Shown here in pieces: positions 1 through 5,060 of a DNA stretch of 5,084 nt. Positions within the stretch are counted from its first letter, which is position 1. Each line of letters starts with the position of its first letter. Source of the DNA: an uncultured Ruminococcus sp. (GTDB taxonomy: Bacteria; Bacillota; Clostridia; Oscillospirales; Ruminococcaceae); NCBI GenBank assembly GCA_947177345.1, contig CAMWUB010000155.1, forward strand, positions 1 through 5,084, in the 5' to 3' direction. The position numbers were made by a program, and so were the translations under genes. The notes under the pieces are model-generated. The model was given only the letters and a program-made list of their open reading frames with translations. It was not told where the DNA came from and ran no database searches.

Positions 1-22
1 AATCGGTCTGCTTTGGTAACAT
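1..22 (-). CDS. Start of an unidentified minus-strand gene (partial, runs off the left edge)
   Basis: Only seven codons are inside the window (M-L-P-K-Q-T-D), so the product cannot be identified. The start is supported by an AGGAG Shine-Dalgarno sequence (complement of 29-33) six bases before the ATG at 22-20, with a second purine-rich GGAGG (36-40) just upstream. A consensus-like promoter lies about 43 bases upstream (65-93). The gene is outside the proposed 226-4975 insertion, so I infer that it belongs to the host mobile element or chromosome and not to the serine-recombinase module. It runs in the same direction as the recombinase genes but has its own promoter, so it is probably an independent transcription unit. 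Confidence 0.5.
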
Positions 23-64
23 CAATAACTCCTTTCCTCCAAAGCGACCTTTACCAATACGCCC

Positions 65-93
65 ATTATAGCGCATTGAAATGAAAAAGTCCA
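65..93 (-). promoter_or_regulatory. Sigma-A type promoter for the minus-strand gene at the left edge
   Basis: Read on the minus strand there is a perfect -10 box TATAAT (70-65) and a -35 box TGGACT (93-88, four of six matches to TTGACA), separated by exactly 17 bases. Transcription would start near position 58, leaving a leader of about 35 bases that holds the ribosome-binding site of the gene starting at 22. The perfect -10 and ideal spacing make this one of the stronger promoters in the window. Confidence 0.6.
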
Positions 94-108
94 GCCGCAA
101 TTCTGAAC

Positions 109-126
109 AAATTCAGACCTGAATTT
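109..126. repeat. Perfect 8-bp palindrome upstream of the left-edge promoter (possible operator)
   Basis: AAATTCAG at 109-116 and CTGAATTT at 119-126 are exact reverse complements separated by two bases. The centre lies about 25 bp upstream of the -35 box of the left-edge promoter, a position typical of a regulator binding site. A partly overlapping smaller dyad (CTGAA 103-107, TTCAG 112-116) and another AATTCAG at 204-210 occur nearby, so the motif is locally repeated. No binding protein can be named. Confidence 0.35.
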
Positions 127-225
127 AAAAATCCGTTCCACATATTGCACATATGCAAAAATACTCCTGTTTTTCGGGATATGAATTTTCAAACACAAAA
201 TGCAATTCAGGTACTCCGTGGAAAA

Positions 226-240
226 GTAGCAAGCTCGGTA
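226..240. repeat. Left copy of the 15-bp direct repeat; putative attL core
   Basis: GTAGCAAGCTCGGTA occurs here and again, identically, at 4961-4975. The two copies bracket both recombinase genes, the sigma-like gene and the HTH gene. This copy lies 20 bp beyond the stop codon of the intact recombinase, as expected for a large serine integrase gene sitting next to its own attachment site. The DNA on the outer side (207-225) is in the same orientation as the sequence continuing past the right copy. After removal of the interval the outer flanks would rejoin into one continuous segment. The exact crossover dinucleotide cannot be read from one sequence. Confidence 0.5.
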
Positions 241-260
241 CTTGTAATGCTTTTAGGGAA

Positions 261-1883
261 CTAATTTTTATCGAAGTAAATTTCACCGATGCAAATGAAA
301 AAAATGGCTATTCTACGGCAAAAAGTGTTTTCTATTTTTTCGCCTGTCTTATCTCCGATTTCTATTCTTTCGATAAAGTCTCTGAGAACTTCAGGAGTGA
401 CCTCTGAAATTATGTCATATTTATTAACACTTGTTCCCAACTTTACACTTCTGTCTACGCTGTTTTTAAGATTGACCTCTTTTTCAACAAGTTCTTCAAG
501 TTTTGCATTAAGTTCTGATTTTTCAGTCCTGTATTTTTCTGAGAGAATCCCAAACAATTCGCTGTCGATTTCGCCCTTGATTTTCGATTCAAACAAGCTC
601 TGAATGTACATATCAATTTCTGAAAGTCTTTTCTGTATGCTTTCCATTTCAGATTTGACATTTTCAAACTCGGCTTTTGCTTTTCCATCAGATGATATTC
701 TGAGCATTTCTTCAAACTCTTTCTTATGGATTTTAGCAAAGCGAAGAAGGTTATTAATCTGCTCAATAACGTATTCATCAATTAAAGACTCGTGAATCAA
801 GTGGGGTGTACACGCACCTTTTTTCTTTGTTGCAAGTGAACACAAGTAAACTTTTCGGATATGTTCACCTTTATTCTTGCTTTTTACTTTGCTACGATTT
901 ATTCTCATAGGATGCTTACAAGTGCCACAGAAAAGATAATCAAAGTATATGCTTTTATGCATCGTCATCAGTACTCTTCTTTTTCTGCTGTTCAGAATCA
1001 ATTGTGCTTCGTTAAACTTTTCCCTTGAAATAATAGGGTCGTGTGTATTATAGAAAACTTTTTGTTTCTCTTTCGGATTGTTTATTTTCTTTTTTGCCTT
1101 GTATGAAATTTTGCACGTTCTGAAATTTATCGTATCACCGCAATATTCCTGATGTCTAAGAATTGACCTAATGGTTGAGTAGTGCCAGAAGTATTCTTCA
1201 AAATCTTCGCAATGCACGCCGATTTTATAACCAAGATAAGCGGTAGGTCTTAAAATTTTTTCGGCAGTGAAAATTTTTGAAATTTCGCTGAAACCCATTC
1301 CACTTATGTACATATCGAAAATTCGCCTTACGATTTGTGCAGCTGGCTCATCAATAATCCACTTTTTACTGTCATTCGGGTCTTTTTTATAGCCATAAAT
1401 TGCATTTGTAGTTGTGCGTTCACCGTTATTGCCTTTGTTCTGAATTACAGCTCTCACTTTGCGTGAAATATCTCTTGCATACCATTCATTCATAATGTTG
1501 CGAAAAGGCATCATATCGCTCATTCCTTTGTCAGAATCCACGTTGTCATCTATAGCGATAAATCGGATATTGTTTTCGGGGAAAATGATTTCGAGATACT
1601 GTCCGACCAACAGATAATTTCTGCCGAATCTCGACATACCCTTGACAATGACAGTTCCGACAAGTCCTTTTTCAATATCATGAAGCATTACCTGAAAACC
1701 GTTTCTGTCGAATGTTGTACCACTCACACCGTCATCAACGTAAAAACGCTGATTTGAAAATCCGTGATTATTCGCATATTCTGTCAGAATTGCTTTCTGG
1801 TGTGCAACGCTGTCACTTTCACCGTTTCTGTCATCAAACGAAAATCTGCAATATAAAGCCGTAATTTTGTCTGCCTGTGCCAT
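261..1883 (-). CDS. Large serine recombinase (site-specific integrase/excisionase), intact
   Basis: A 540-aa protein of full length for the TndX/TnpX-like large serine recombinases, which cut att sites through a serine-DNA intermediate, rotate the strands and religate. The N-terminal resolvase domain (about 5-155) shows the YCRFS start with probable catalytic Ser15 and Arg13, the DDGVSGTTFDR segment (50-60) and the arginine motif MSRFGRN (83-89). The 'recombinase' domain (about 160-300) includes NEWYARD (132-138) and EYCGDTINFRT (246-256). A zinc-ribbon follows with Cys319, Cys322, Cys348 and Cys358, then a charged coiled-coil (about 385-475) and the usual hydrophobic tail near IGEI (532-535). 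The ATG has an AGGAGG site (1891-1896) seven bases away. It has its own promoter at 1929-1957. All catalytic and zinc residues are present, so this is the likely working recombinase of the element. Its stop codon lies 20 bp from the putative left att core. Confidence 0.95.
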   Translation of the reverse strand: MAQADKITALYCRFSFDDRNGESDSVAHQKAILTEYANNHGFSNQRFYVDDGVSGTTFDRNGFQVMLHDIEKGLVGTVIVKGMSRFGRNYLLVGQYLEIIFPENNIRFIAIDDNVDSDKGMSDMMPFRNIMNEWYARDISRKVRAVIQNKGNNGERTTTNAIYGYKKDPNDSKKWIIDEPAAQIVRRIFDMYISGMGFSEISKIFTAEKILRPTAYLGYKIGVHCEDFEEYFWHYSTIRSILRHQEYCGDTINFRTCKISYKAKKKINNPKEKQKVFYNTHDPIISREKFNEAQLILNSRKRRVLMTMHKSIYFDYLFCGTCKHPMRINRSKVKSKNKGEHIRKVYLCSLATKKKGACTPHLIHESLIDEYVIEQINNLLRFAKIHKKEFEEMLRISSDGKAKAEFENVKSEMESIQKRLSEIDMYIQSLFESKIKGEIDSELFGILSEKYRTEKSELNAKLEELVEKEVNLKNSVDRSVKLGTSVNKYDIISEVTPEVLRDFIERIEIGDKTGEKIENTFCRRIAIFFICIGEIYFDKN

Positions 1884-1893
1884 AGTTTAACCT

Positions 1894-1907
1894 CCTGTCC
1901 TGACAGG
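1894..1907 (-). promoter_or_regulatory. Palindrome overlapping the ribosome-binding site of the intact recombinase
   Basis: CCTGTC (1894-1899) and GACAGG (1902-1907) are exact reverse complements with a two-base centre. The arm nearest the gene shares three bases with the AGGAGG Shine-Dalgarno sequence (1891-1896). In the mRNA, a five-bp stem with a CAGG loop could partly hide the ribosome-binding site. In DNA it could serve as a small operator. Either role is inferred from position only. Confidence 0.35.
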
Positions 1908-1908
1908 C

Positions 1909-1950
1909 AGGCTGTAATCGTCATTATTATTTTAACGCAAATTACAGCCT
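1909..1950. repeat. Perfect 10-bp inverted repeat bracketing the recombinase -10 box
   Basis: AGGCTGTAAT at 1909-1918 and ATTACAGCCT at 1941-1950 are exact reverse complements, 22 bp apart. One arm lies wholly within the spacer between the -35 and -10 boxes of the recombinase promoter. The other covers about +5 to +14 of the transcript, so the -10 box is enclosed. Only one arm would be transcribed from this promoter, so it is more likely a paired protein-binding site than an RNA hairpin. Read on the plus strand the structure ends in five Ts and could resemble a terminator, but there is no plus-strand gene upstream for it to serve. Confidence 0.5.
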
Positions 1951-1957
1951 TTTTCAA
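1929..1957 (-). promoter_or_regulatory. Promoter of the intact serine recombinase
   Basis: On the minus strand, TTGAAA (1957-1952) and TAAAAT (1934-1929) are separated by exactly 17 bases and match the sigma-A consensus at five of six positions each. Transcription would begin near 1922, giving a leader of about 38 bases before the ATG at 1883. The overlap with both arms of the 1909-1950 inverted repeat suggests control by repression or by the recombinase itself (inference). Confidence 0.6.
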
Positions 1958-1994
1958 GAGGTTTATGGAATTATTTACAATTCAGCAATAATTT

Positions 1995-2022
1995 ATTTTG
2001 GTGTTCTATATTCAATTGTCAA
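1995..2022 (-). promoter_or_regulatory. Possible second, upstream promoter for the recombinase
   Basis: A perfect -35 hexamer TTGACA (2022-2017) is followed 16 bases later by CAAAAT (2000-1995), four of six matches to TATAAT. It lies downstream of the sigma-like gene's stop codon and upstream of the better promoter at 1929-1957. The weak -10 makes it uncertain. The rest of the 190-bp gap between the two genes (1884-2072) is AT-rich with no open reading frame that I would call. I see no convincing terminator, so read-through from the upstream genes is possible. Confidence 0.3.
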
Positions 2023-2072
2023 GATACTATTATTTCAGGATTGTCACTAAAAAATTGTTCCTAAGCATCATT

Positions 2073-2471
2073 TTAGCGCACTCTGAAAAATTTTTCAAGA
2101 TATTCTTCTGCAATCTGGCGGAGTACGCTCATTGCCCTTTTTAACGACTTACTGACAGCCTGTCTTGATTTTCCGTGCATTTCGCCAAGTTGTGCAAGTG
2201 TTATCTGCCTGGTACATAAATAAAATTCTTTCACAAGCTGATACCAGTACGGATTTAATTTATGTAAATCGTGCATCGCCATATTCATAGCCTTGTACAT
2301 AAGCATTTTGTACTGAAATTCCTGTTCTTCTTTTTCAGTATCCATGATTCCCGAAGGGTTCATACTATAAAGTTCTTCCTCCGTACCATAACGCAGAACT
2401 CCATGTGATGAGTCTTTTTCTTTCAGATATTTTTCGTGACGGTTGAGTTTTTTAAGTTCCTTATCTATCAT
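2073..2471 (-). CDS. Sigma-70 region 4-like helix-turn-helix protein
   Basis: A 132-aa, strongly charged protein. The C-terminal part (about 75-122) reads as a sigma-factor region 4 helix-turn-helix: a helix ending at FYLCTRQ, then ITLAQLGEMHGKSRQAVSKS (90-109) with the turn at MHGK, then a basic amphipathic helix. There is no recognisable region 2, so it is probably a DNA-binding accessory or regulatory protein and not a complete sigma factor. Similar short proteins commonly accompany serine recombinases in Clostridia mobile elements. The ATG (2471-2469) overlaps the TGA of the upstream recombinase reading frame in an ATGA arrangement, and a GAGG lies seven bases upstream, so translational coupling to recombinase 2 was probably the original design. 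Because that recombinase is now frameshifted, ribosomes starting at its N-terminus stop about 500 nt early, and coupling would be lost. Target unknown. Confidence 0.75.
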   Translation of the reverse strand: MIDKELKKLNRHEKYLKEKDSSHGVLRYGTEEELYSMNPSGIMDTEKEEQEFQYKMLMYKAMNMAMHDLHKLNPYWYQLVKEFYLCTRQITLAQLGEMHGKSRQAVSKSLKRAMSVLRQIAEEYLEKFFRVR

Positions 2472-4038
2472 AAATTGTCCTCAATCTTTCCGACACCTAC
2501 ATATGTGATGACAATTTTCTGATGTTTAACACGCTTGCTCACTATTTCCGGATTAAGAACGTCAATTCTTTCAATTAAATCTTCAACCATAGAAATATTT
2601 AATTCAGTGGCGTTTTTGTAATGTTTAAGGCGGTTTATGAAGATTTCAACATCATTCACGCTGTCTTTGCTTTCTTTGATTACCCTCATAACGCAGTCAC
2701 GCTCAGATTTCAGCTTTTCTGTTTCACCGTCAAGACTTGCCATAATATCGGTAAAAGTTCCACCTGAAACATCACCTGAAAGTTTATCCTCGAAAAGTCT
2801 TTTACGTACATCGGGGATTTCATTTATTCTTGAATCAATTGATTTTAGTCTGCCCATTGCCTCCGCAAGAACTGCCGAATTTCTAAGTTTTACCATTCTG
2901 ATAAAATTATTGCGGAGTGTATTCTCATCCATCATCAGACGGCGAATATAATGCTCAATATCATTCATAACGAGCTCTATAATTTCGTTTTCCCTGATGT
3001 AGTGTGATGAACATAAATTCTTATTTTTTCGGTTGGTATTGCATACATAGGAATCAGAATTGACGTGTTTCCCGTTTTTGTGCATAATGTACATTCGTCT
3101 GCACAGAAAAGCACATCACGGAACAGCGGTTTAGCATATTCTGTATTATCAGGTATAACTCTTTTCTTTGCACCGGCAATTTCCTGTGCTTTTGCAAAAA
3201 CTTCCCTTGAAATAATAGCAGGATGCGTATTATAGAAAATAACCCAGTCTTCCGGACGATTCTTTTTAATTTTTTTACTTTTATATGAAATTCTCTCAGT
3301 ACGGAAATTTACTGTATCACCACAATATTCCTGCTTTGATAAAATGTTTCTGATAGTGCTGTAACCCCAGTTAAAAGCCTTCTGGGTGCTTTGGTATGTA
3401 CTTGGAGTAGGAATTTTATTTTGTGTAAGGTATCTGGCAATCATCTGAAGTCCATTACCATTTACATACATATCAAAGATTTTTTTCACAACCTGTGATG
3501 CTGTTTCGTCAATAATCCATTCAGAATTGCTGTCTGTTATGTAGCCATAAATCGCTTTTGAAGTCAGTCTTTTTCCGTTTGTACCTTTGGTTCTGATTGC
3601 AGCACGTTGTTTTTTCGATAAGTCCCGTGCATACCATTCGTTTATCAGATTGTTGAACGGCATCATTTCAAGATTTCCAACAGCAGAATCCATGTTTTCA
3701 GTAACCGAAATAAAATGAATATCATACTTCGGAAAAAGAAATTCCACATATTCGCCAATTAGAATATAGTTTCTGCCAAGACGTGACAAATCTTTTACAA
3801 TGACCCTCTCAATCATTCCGTTTTCGATGTCACGAATCATTCGCTGAAAGTCAGGACGATTAAAGTCTGTACCGCTGTAACCGTCGTCAACGTAAAACTC
3901 ATACTTATAGTAGCCGTGTTCAACCGCATACTTTTCAAGCATAAGTTTTTGTGTTTTTATGCTTACACTTTCGCCGAGCATATCATCGTCTTTTGACAGT
4001 CTGCAATAAAGTGCTGTTGTTCGCCTTTCAATAGGCAT
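2468..4038 (-). pseudogene. Second large serine recombinase, disrupted by a frameshifting deletion
   Basis: Two overlapping frames together make one recombinase. The N-terminal part (4038 to stop at 2977, 353 aa) has catalytic Ser15 and Arg13 in YCRLS, DDGYSGTDFNR (51-61), SRLGRN (85-90) and NEWYARD (133-139). The C-terminal part continues in another frame from about 3094 with Cys/Cys/His zinc residues, a coiled coil and the tail. The frames part just after LFCAD (residues 310-314), where family members continue C-G-x-M. Here only two bases separate the GAC codon from ATG-TAC. A 7-bp loss restores the frame on paper, giving 525 aa, and would return the missing second zinc cysteine. The start is placed at ATG 4038 because GGAGG (4046-4050) lies seven bases upstream; a GTG at 4065 lacks such a site. 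It is clearly a paralogue of the recombinase at 261-1883. The truncated product keeps the catalytic domain but lacks the zinc and coiled-coil DNA-binding part, so integrase activity is unlikely. Confidence 0.85.
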
Positions 4039-4055
4039 TGTTTTTCCTCCAATAG

Positions 4056-4069
4056 CTTTGTGCACAAAG
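4056..4069. repeat. Perfect 14-bp palindrome in the leader of recombinase 2
   Basis: CTTTGTGCACAAAG reads identically on both strands. It lies between the predicted transcription start (near 4083) and the GGAGG ribosome-binding site (4046-4050) of recombinase 2. It could be an operator or a small mRNA hairpin five bases from the ribosome-binding site. The intact recombinase also has a palindrome next to its ribosome-binding site, though of different sequence. Confidence 0.45.
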
Positions 4070-4089
4070 TAAAATTTAGCTATGGTCTT

Positions 4090-4118
4090 ATGATAGCATC
4101 AATTTCTGAAAAGCACAA
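4090..4118 (-). promoter_or_regulatory. Putative promoter for the recombinase 2 / sigma-like operon
   Basis: On the minus strand TATCAT (4095-4090, five of six matches) lies 17 bases from TTGTGC (4118-4113, three of six matches). The spacing is ideal and the position fits, about 52 bases upstream of the ATG at 4038. The poor -35 suggests either weak basal activity or a need for an activator. One copy of a 12-bp direct repeat (4101-4112) fills most of the spacer. Confidence 0.45.
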
Positions 4119-4181
4119 GGCAAAAACAGTGTAAATTCAAGAACGGTAAACAGCCGTTTTTTTAATCTGAATTTCTGAAAA
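4101..4181. repeat. 12-bp direct repeat pair in the divergent control region
   Basis: AATTTCTGAAAA occurs at 4101-4112 and again, identically, at 4170-4181, 69 bp apart. The first copy occupies the -35/-10 spacer of the minus-strand promoter, adjacent to its -35 box. This is the arrangement expected of repressor sites, with one directly blocking the promoter and one upstream. The regulator encoded divergently at 4340 is the obvious candidate, but that is inference. Confidence 0.45.
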
Positions 4182-4222
4182 TGCTTTTATTTCTACATCG
4201 TAATTTACACTTTTTATGTAAA
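4128..4222. repeat. Inverted repeats sharing a TGTAAA half-site in the divergent control region
   Basis: AGTGTAAATT (4128-4137) and AATTTACACT (4202-4211) are exact 10-bp reverse complements. The second arm overlaps a further dyad, TTTACA (4204-4209) and TGTAAA (4217-4222). TGTAAA or its complement thus appears three times in 95 bp. The set sits between the two divergent promoters and could bind a regulator or a recombinase. An attachment or accessory site is an alternative. Confidence 0.4.
4142..4163 (+). terminator. Small terminator-like hairpin in the divergent region
   Basis: AACGG (4142-4146) pairs with CCGTT (4154-4158) across a seven-base loop, and the T run extends through 4163. In the plus direction this has the form of a short intrinsic terminator, but no plus-strand gene ends upstream of it. 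It may insulate against antisense transcription or may be a chance or protein-binding structure. The short stem keeps confidence low. Confidence 0.3.
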
Positions 4223-4271
4223 AATAAAAATAAGTTTTTTGTCGATTAATGTTGAATAAAACAGAATGCCA

Positions 4272-4300
4272 TTGAACTGAAATATGTGTTATGTTATACT
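4272..4300 (+). promoter_or_regulatory. Promoter of the divergent HTH regulator gene
   Basis: TTGAAC (4272-4277) and TATACT (4295-4300, five of six matches) are separated by 17 bases. The start of transcription would be near 4307, followed by a short AT-rich leader with GGGAGG (4326-4331) and the ATG at 4340. This promoter supports the view that the gene begins at 4340 and not at the in-frame GTG at 4365. Confidence 0.6.
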
Positions 4301-4339
4301 TTAAATTATAAATAAAAAAATATCTGGGAGGTATTCTTA

Positions 4340-4797
4340 ATGAATAACGAAATCAGAAAAAAATGTGGACTATGAACCTGTTAAGGCACATTCAATTCAG
4401 GAAATGGCTCTTGCCGAGAATCCGATGTTTACAACCTATAATGACCTCGTTTCATGGTACGTTAAAAAAAACGGCGTATCCAAAGAGGTTATTTCAGCCC
4501 GAACAGGCATTGCAGTACGAACATTGACAAGTCTTTTCAGTAAAAGTGCAGGCGACAAAAAAACACGCCCTCAGACTGCTTGTAGCACTTACTGTCGGAC
4601 TTAAAATGACACCCACACACGCAGAACAGATGATAAATCTGAACGGTCAGTTTTTAAGAGATAGCGAACCGATAGAACGATACTATAAGTATCTGATTTC
4701 TGTCGGTTCTTTTTATTGTGTTGCTGCCTGTAACGATTTTCTTGTTGAACATGGCTTCAAGCCGTTGACCGATAATGAAAATATCAGCATTTTTTAA
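4340..4797 (+). pseudogene. Helix-turn-helix regulator-like gene, out of frame at two A7 tracts
   Basis: Initiation at ATG 4340 is backed by GGGAGG (4326-4331) eight bases upstream, but this frame stops after 11 codons. Removing one A from the A7 tract at 4357-4363 joins it to the next frame (NVDYEPVKAHS...). That frame runs to the A7 tract at 4557-4563, where removing one more A joins the third segment (HALRLLVALT...). The reconstructed protein is 151 aa. Residues about 46-66 (VSKEVISARTGIAVRTLTSLF) look like an XRE-like helix-turn-helix. The C-terminal half (MTPTHAEQMINLNGQFL, then YYKYLIS, then CNDFLVEHGFKPL) resembles the tail found after such domains in small Clostridia regulators. I infer a repressor of the divergent recombinase operon. 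It may be a decayed gene, a homopolymer sequencing error, or a gene read by slippage. An A8 tract at 4464-4471 inside the same gene is in frame. Confidence 0.65.
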
Positions 4798-4960
4798 TAA
4801 TTTTTCTTTCAGAGGGTTGCATTTTACGAAATTTTTCGGCTGTATATATAGAGGGGTATATTTTCGGAGTTATGTAAATCCTATTTTTTGATTGCCAAGC
4901 AACAGAATCAAGCTATTACAGGCTTAATCGAAAGAAATATAAACAGAGGGATTTTCAAAT
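4798..4960. other. AT-rich non-coding stretch between the regulator gene and the right repeat
   Basis: I see no gene here. It includes a short dyad CGAAA/TTTCG (4827-4838) with no T run after it and a TATATA-rich patch (4843-4859). If the right repeat is attR, this stretch is the element's right end and may contain recombinase-binding arms. No convincing terminator for the upstream regulator gene was found. Confidence 0.4.
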
Positions 4961-4975
4961 GTAGCAAGCTCGGTA
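4961..4975. repeat. Right copy of the 15-bp direct repeat; putative attR core
   Basis: Identical to 226-240 and in the same orientation. Immediately to its right the sequence enters the hairpin cluster. The similarity between the two sites goes beyond the 15 bp: after the left copy, TGCTT and TTAGGGAA/ACT elements (247-262) loosely mirror TGCTTG and TTAGGGAAAACT (5013-5030) after the right copy, with an intervening gap. That could reflect resemblance between attP and attB, or a diverged duplicate. Confidence 0.5.
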
Positions 4976-5060
4976 ACCTGTGGACACAAAAATTTTGCGT
5001 CCACCTGGATACTGCTTGTTAGGGAAAACTCCCTAAGCAATGCTAACAACTTAAGCATTG
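4976..5060. other. oriT-like cluster of three consecutive inverted repeats
   Basis: Three dyads follow one another in about 80 bp. First, 4980-4991 pairs with 4993-5004 at eleven of twelve positions (arms begin GTGGAC and end GTCCAC). Second, TTAGGGA (5019-5025) pairs perfectly with TCCCTAA (5030-5036) around an AAAC loop. Third, CAATGCT (5038-5044) pairs perfectly with AGCATTG (5054-5060) around nine bases. Such stacks next to a putative nick region are typical of transfer origins, and this segment recalls the DNA upstream of mobilisation genes in Clostridia conjugative elements (recollection, not verified). No relaxase gene is within the window, and the nick site cannot be assigned. A replication or recombination control site remains possible. 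Confidence 0.45.

Larger units (their letters stand above)
226..4975. mobile_element. Putative small serine-recombinase mobile element inserted beside an oriT-like region
   Basis: The interval is bounded by an exact 15-bp direct repeat and spans 4735 bp from repeat start to repeat start. It holds two paralogous large serine recombinases (one broken), a sigma-region-4-like HTH protein and a divergent putative regulator (broken). No relaxase, coupling protein or type IV secretion gene is present, so it could not transfer by itself. It resembles a minimal integrative cassette or a degenerate mobilisable element that uses the host element for transfer. Direct observation: the repeats and gene content. 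Established for the family: large serine recombinases integrate and excise DNA at short-core att sites, and often sit at the element's edge. Inference: that these repeats are attL and attR. An alternative is that the repeats come from duplicated oriT-proximal DNA. Confidence 0.5.

Noticed and set aside
127..263. Minus-strand frame ending in a CxCxxC-containing tail (CICAICGTDF then stop at about 127)
   Set aside because: The cysteine cluster looked like a zinc finger, but the frame is only about 50-60 codons, has no ribosome-binding site and begins inside the recombinase gene across the repeat. Most likely chance.
153..407. Plus-strand open frame of 84 codons at the left boundary
   Set aside because: It runs antisense into the 3' end of the intact recombinase, lacks a ribosome-binding site and spans the putative att core. 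Its first part only translates non-coding flanking DNA.
289..795. Open frames on both strands inside the coiled-coil part of recombinase 1 (289-603, 604-795 plus; 455-781 minus)
   Set aside because: They are shadows of the intact recombinase gene, with serine/leucine-rich or lysine-rich content expected from reading a coiled-coil gene in other frames.
2637..2951. Plus-strand open frame opposite recombinase 2
   Set aside because: It lies wholly antisense to the C-terminal part of recombinase 2 and has no ribosome-binding site.
4036..4065. GTG at 4065 as the start of recombinase 2
   Set aside because: It falls in the 14-bp palindrome region and has no ribosome-binding site, whereas ATG at 4038 has GGAGG at ideal spacing and aligns the catalytic Ser15 with recombinase 1.
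4817..4850. Possible plus-strand promoter (TTGCAT and TATATA)
   Set aside because: The spacing is about 20 bases and the -35 is poor; AT-rich sequence alone explains it.
4902..4930. Possible plus-strand promoter before the right repeat (TTGCCA, 16 bases, TATTAC)
   Set aside because: Each box has only about four matches and no gene follows within the window.
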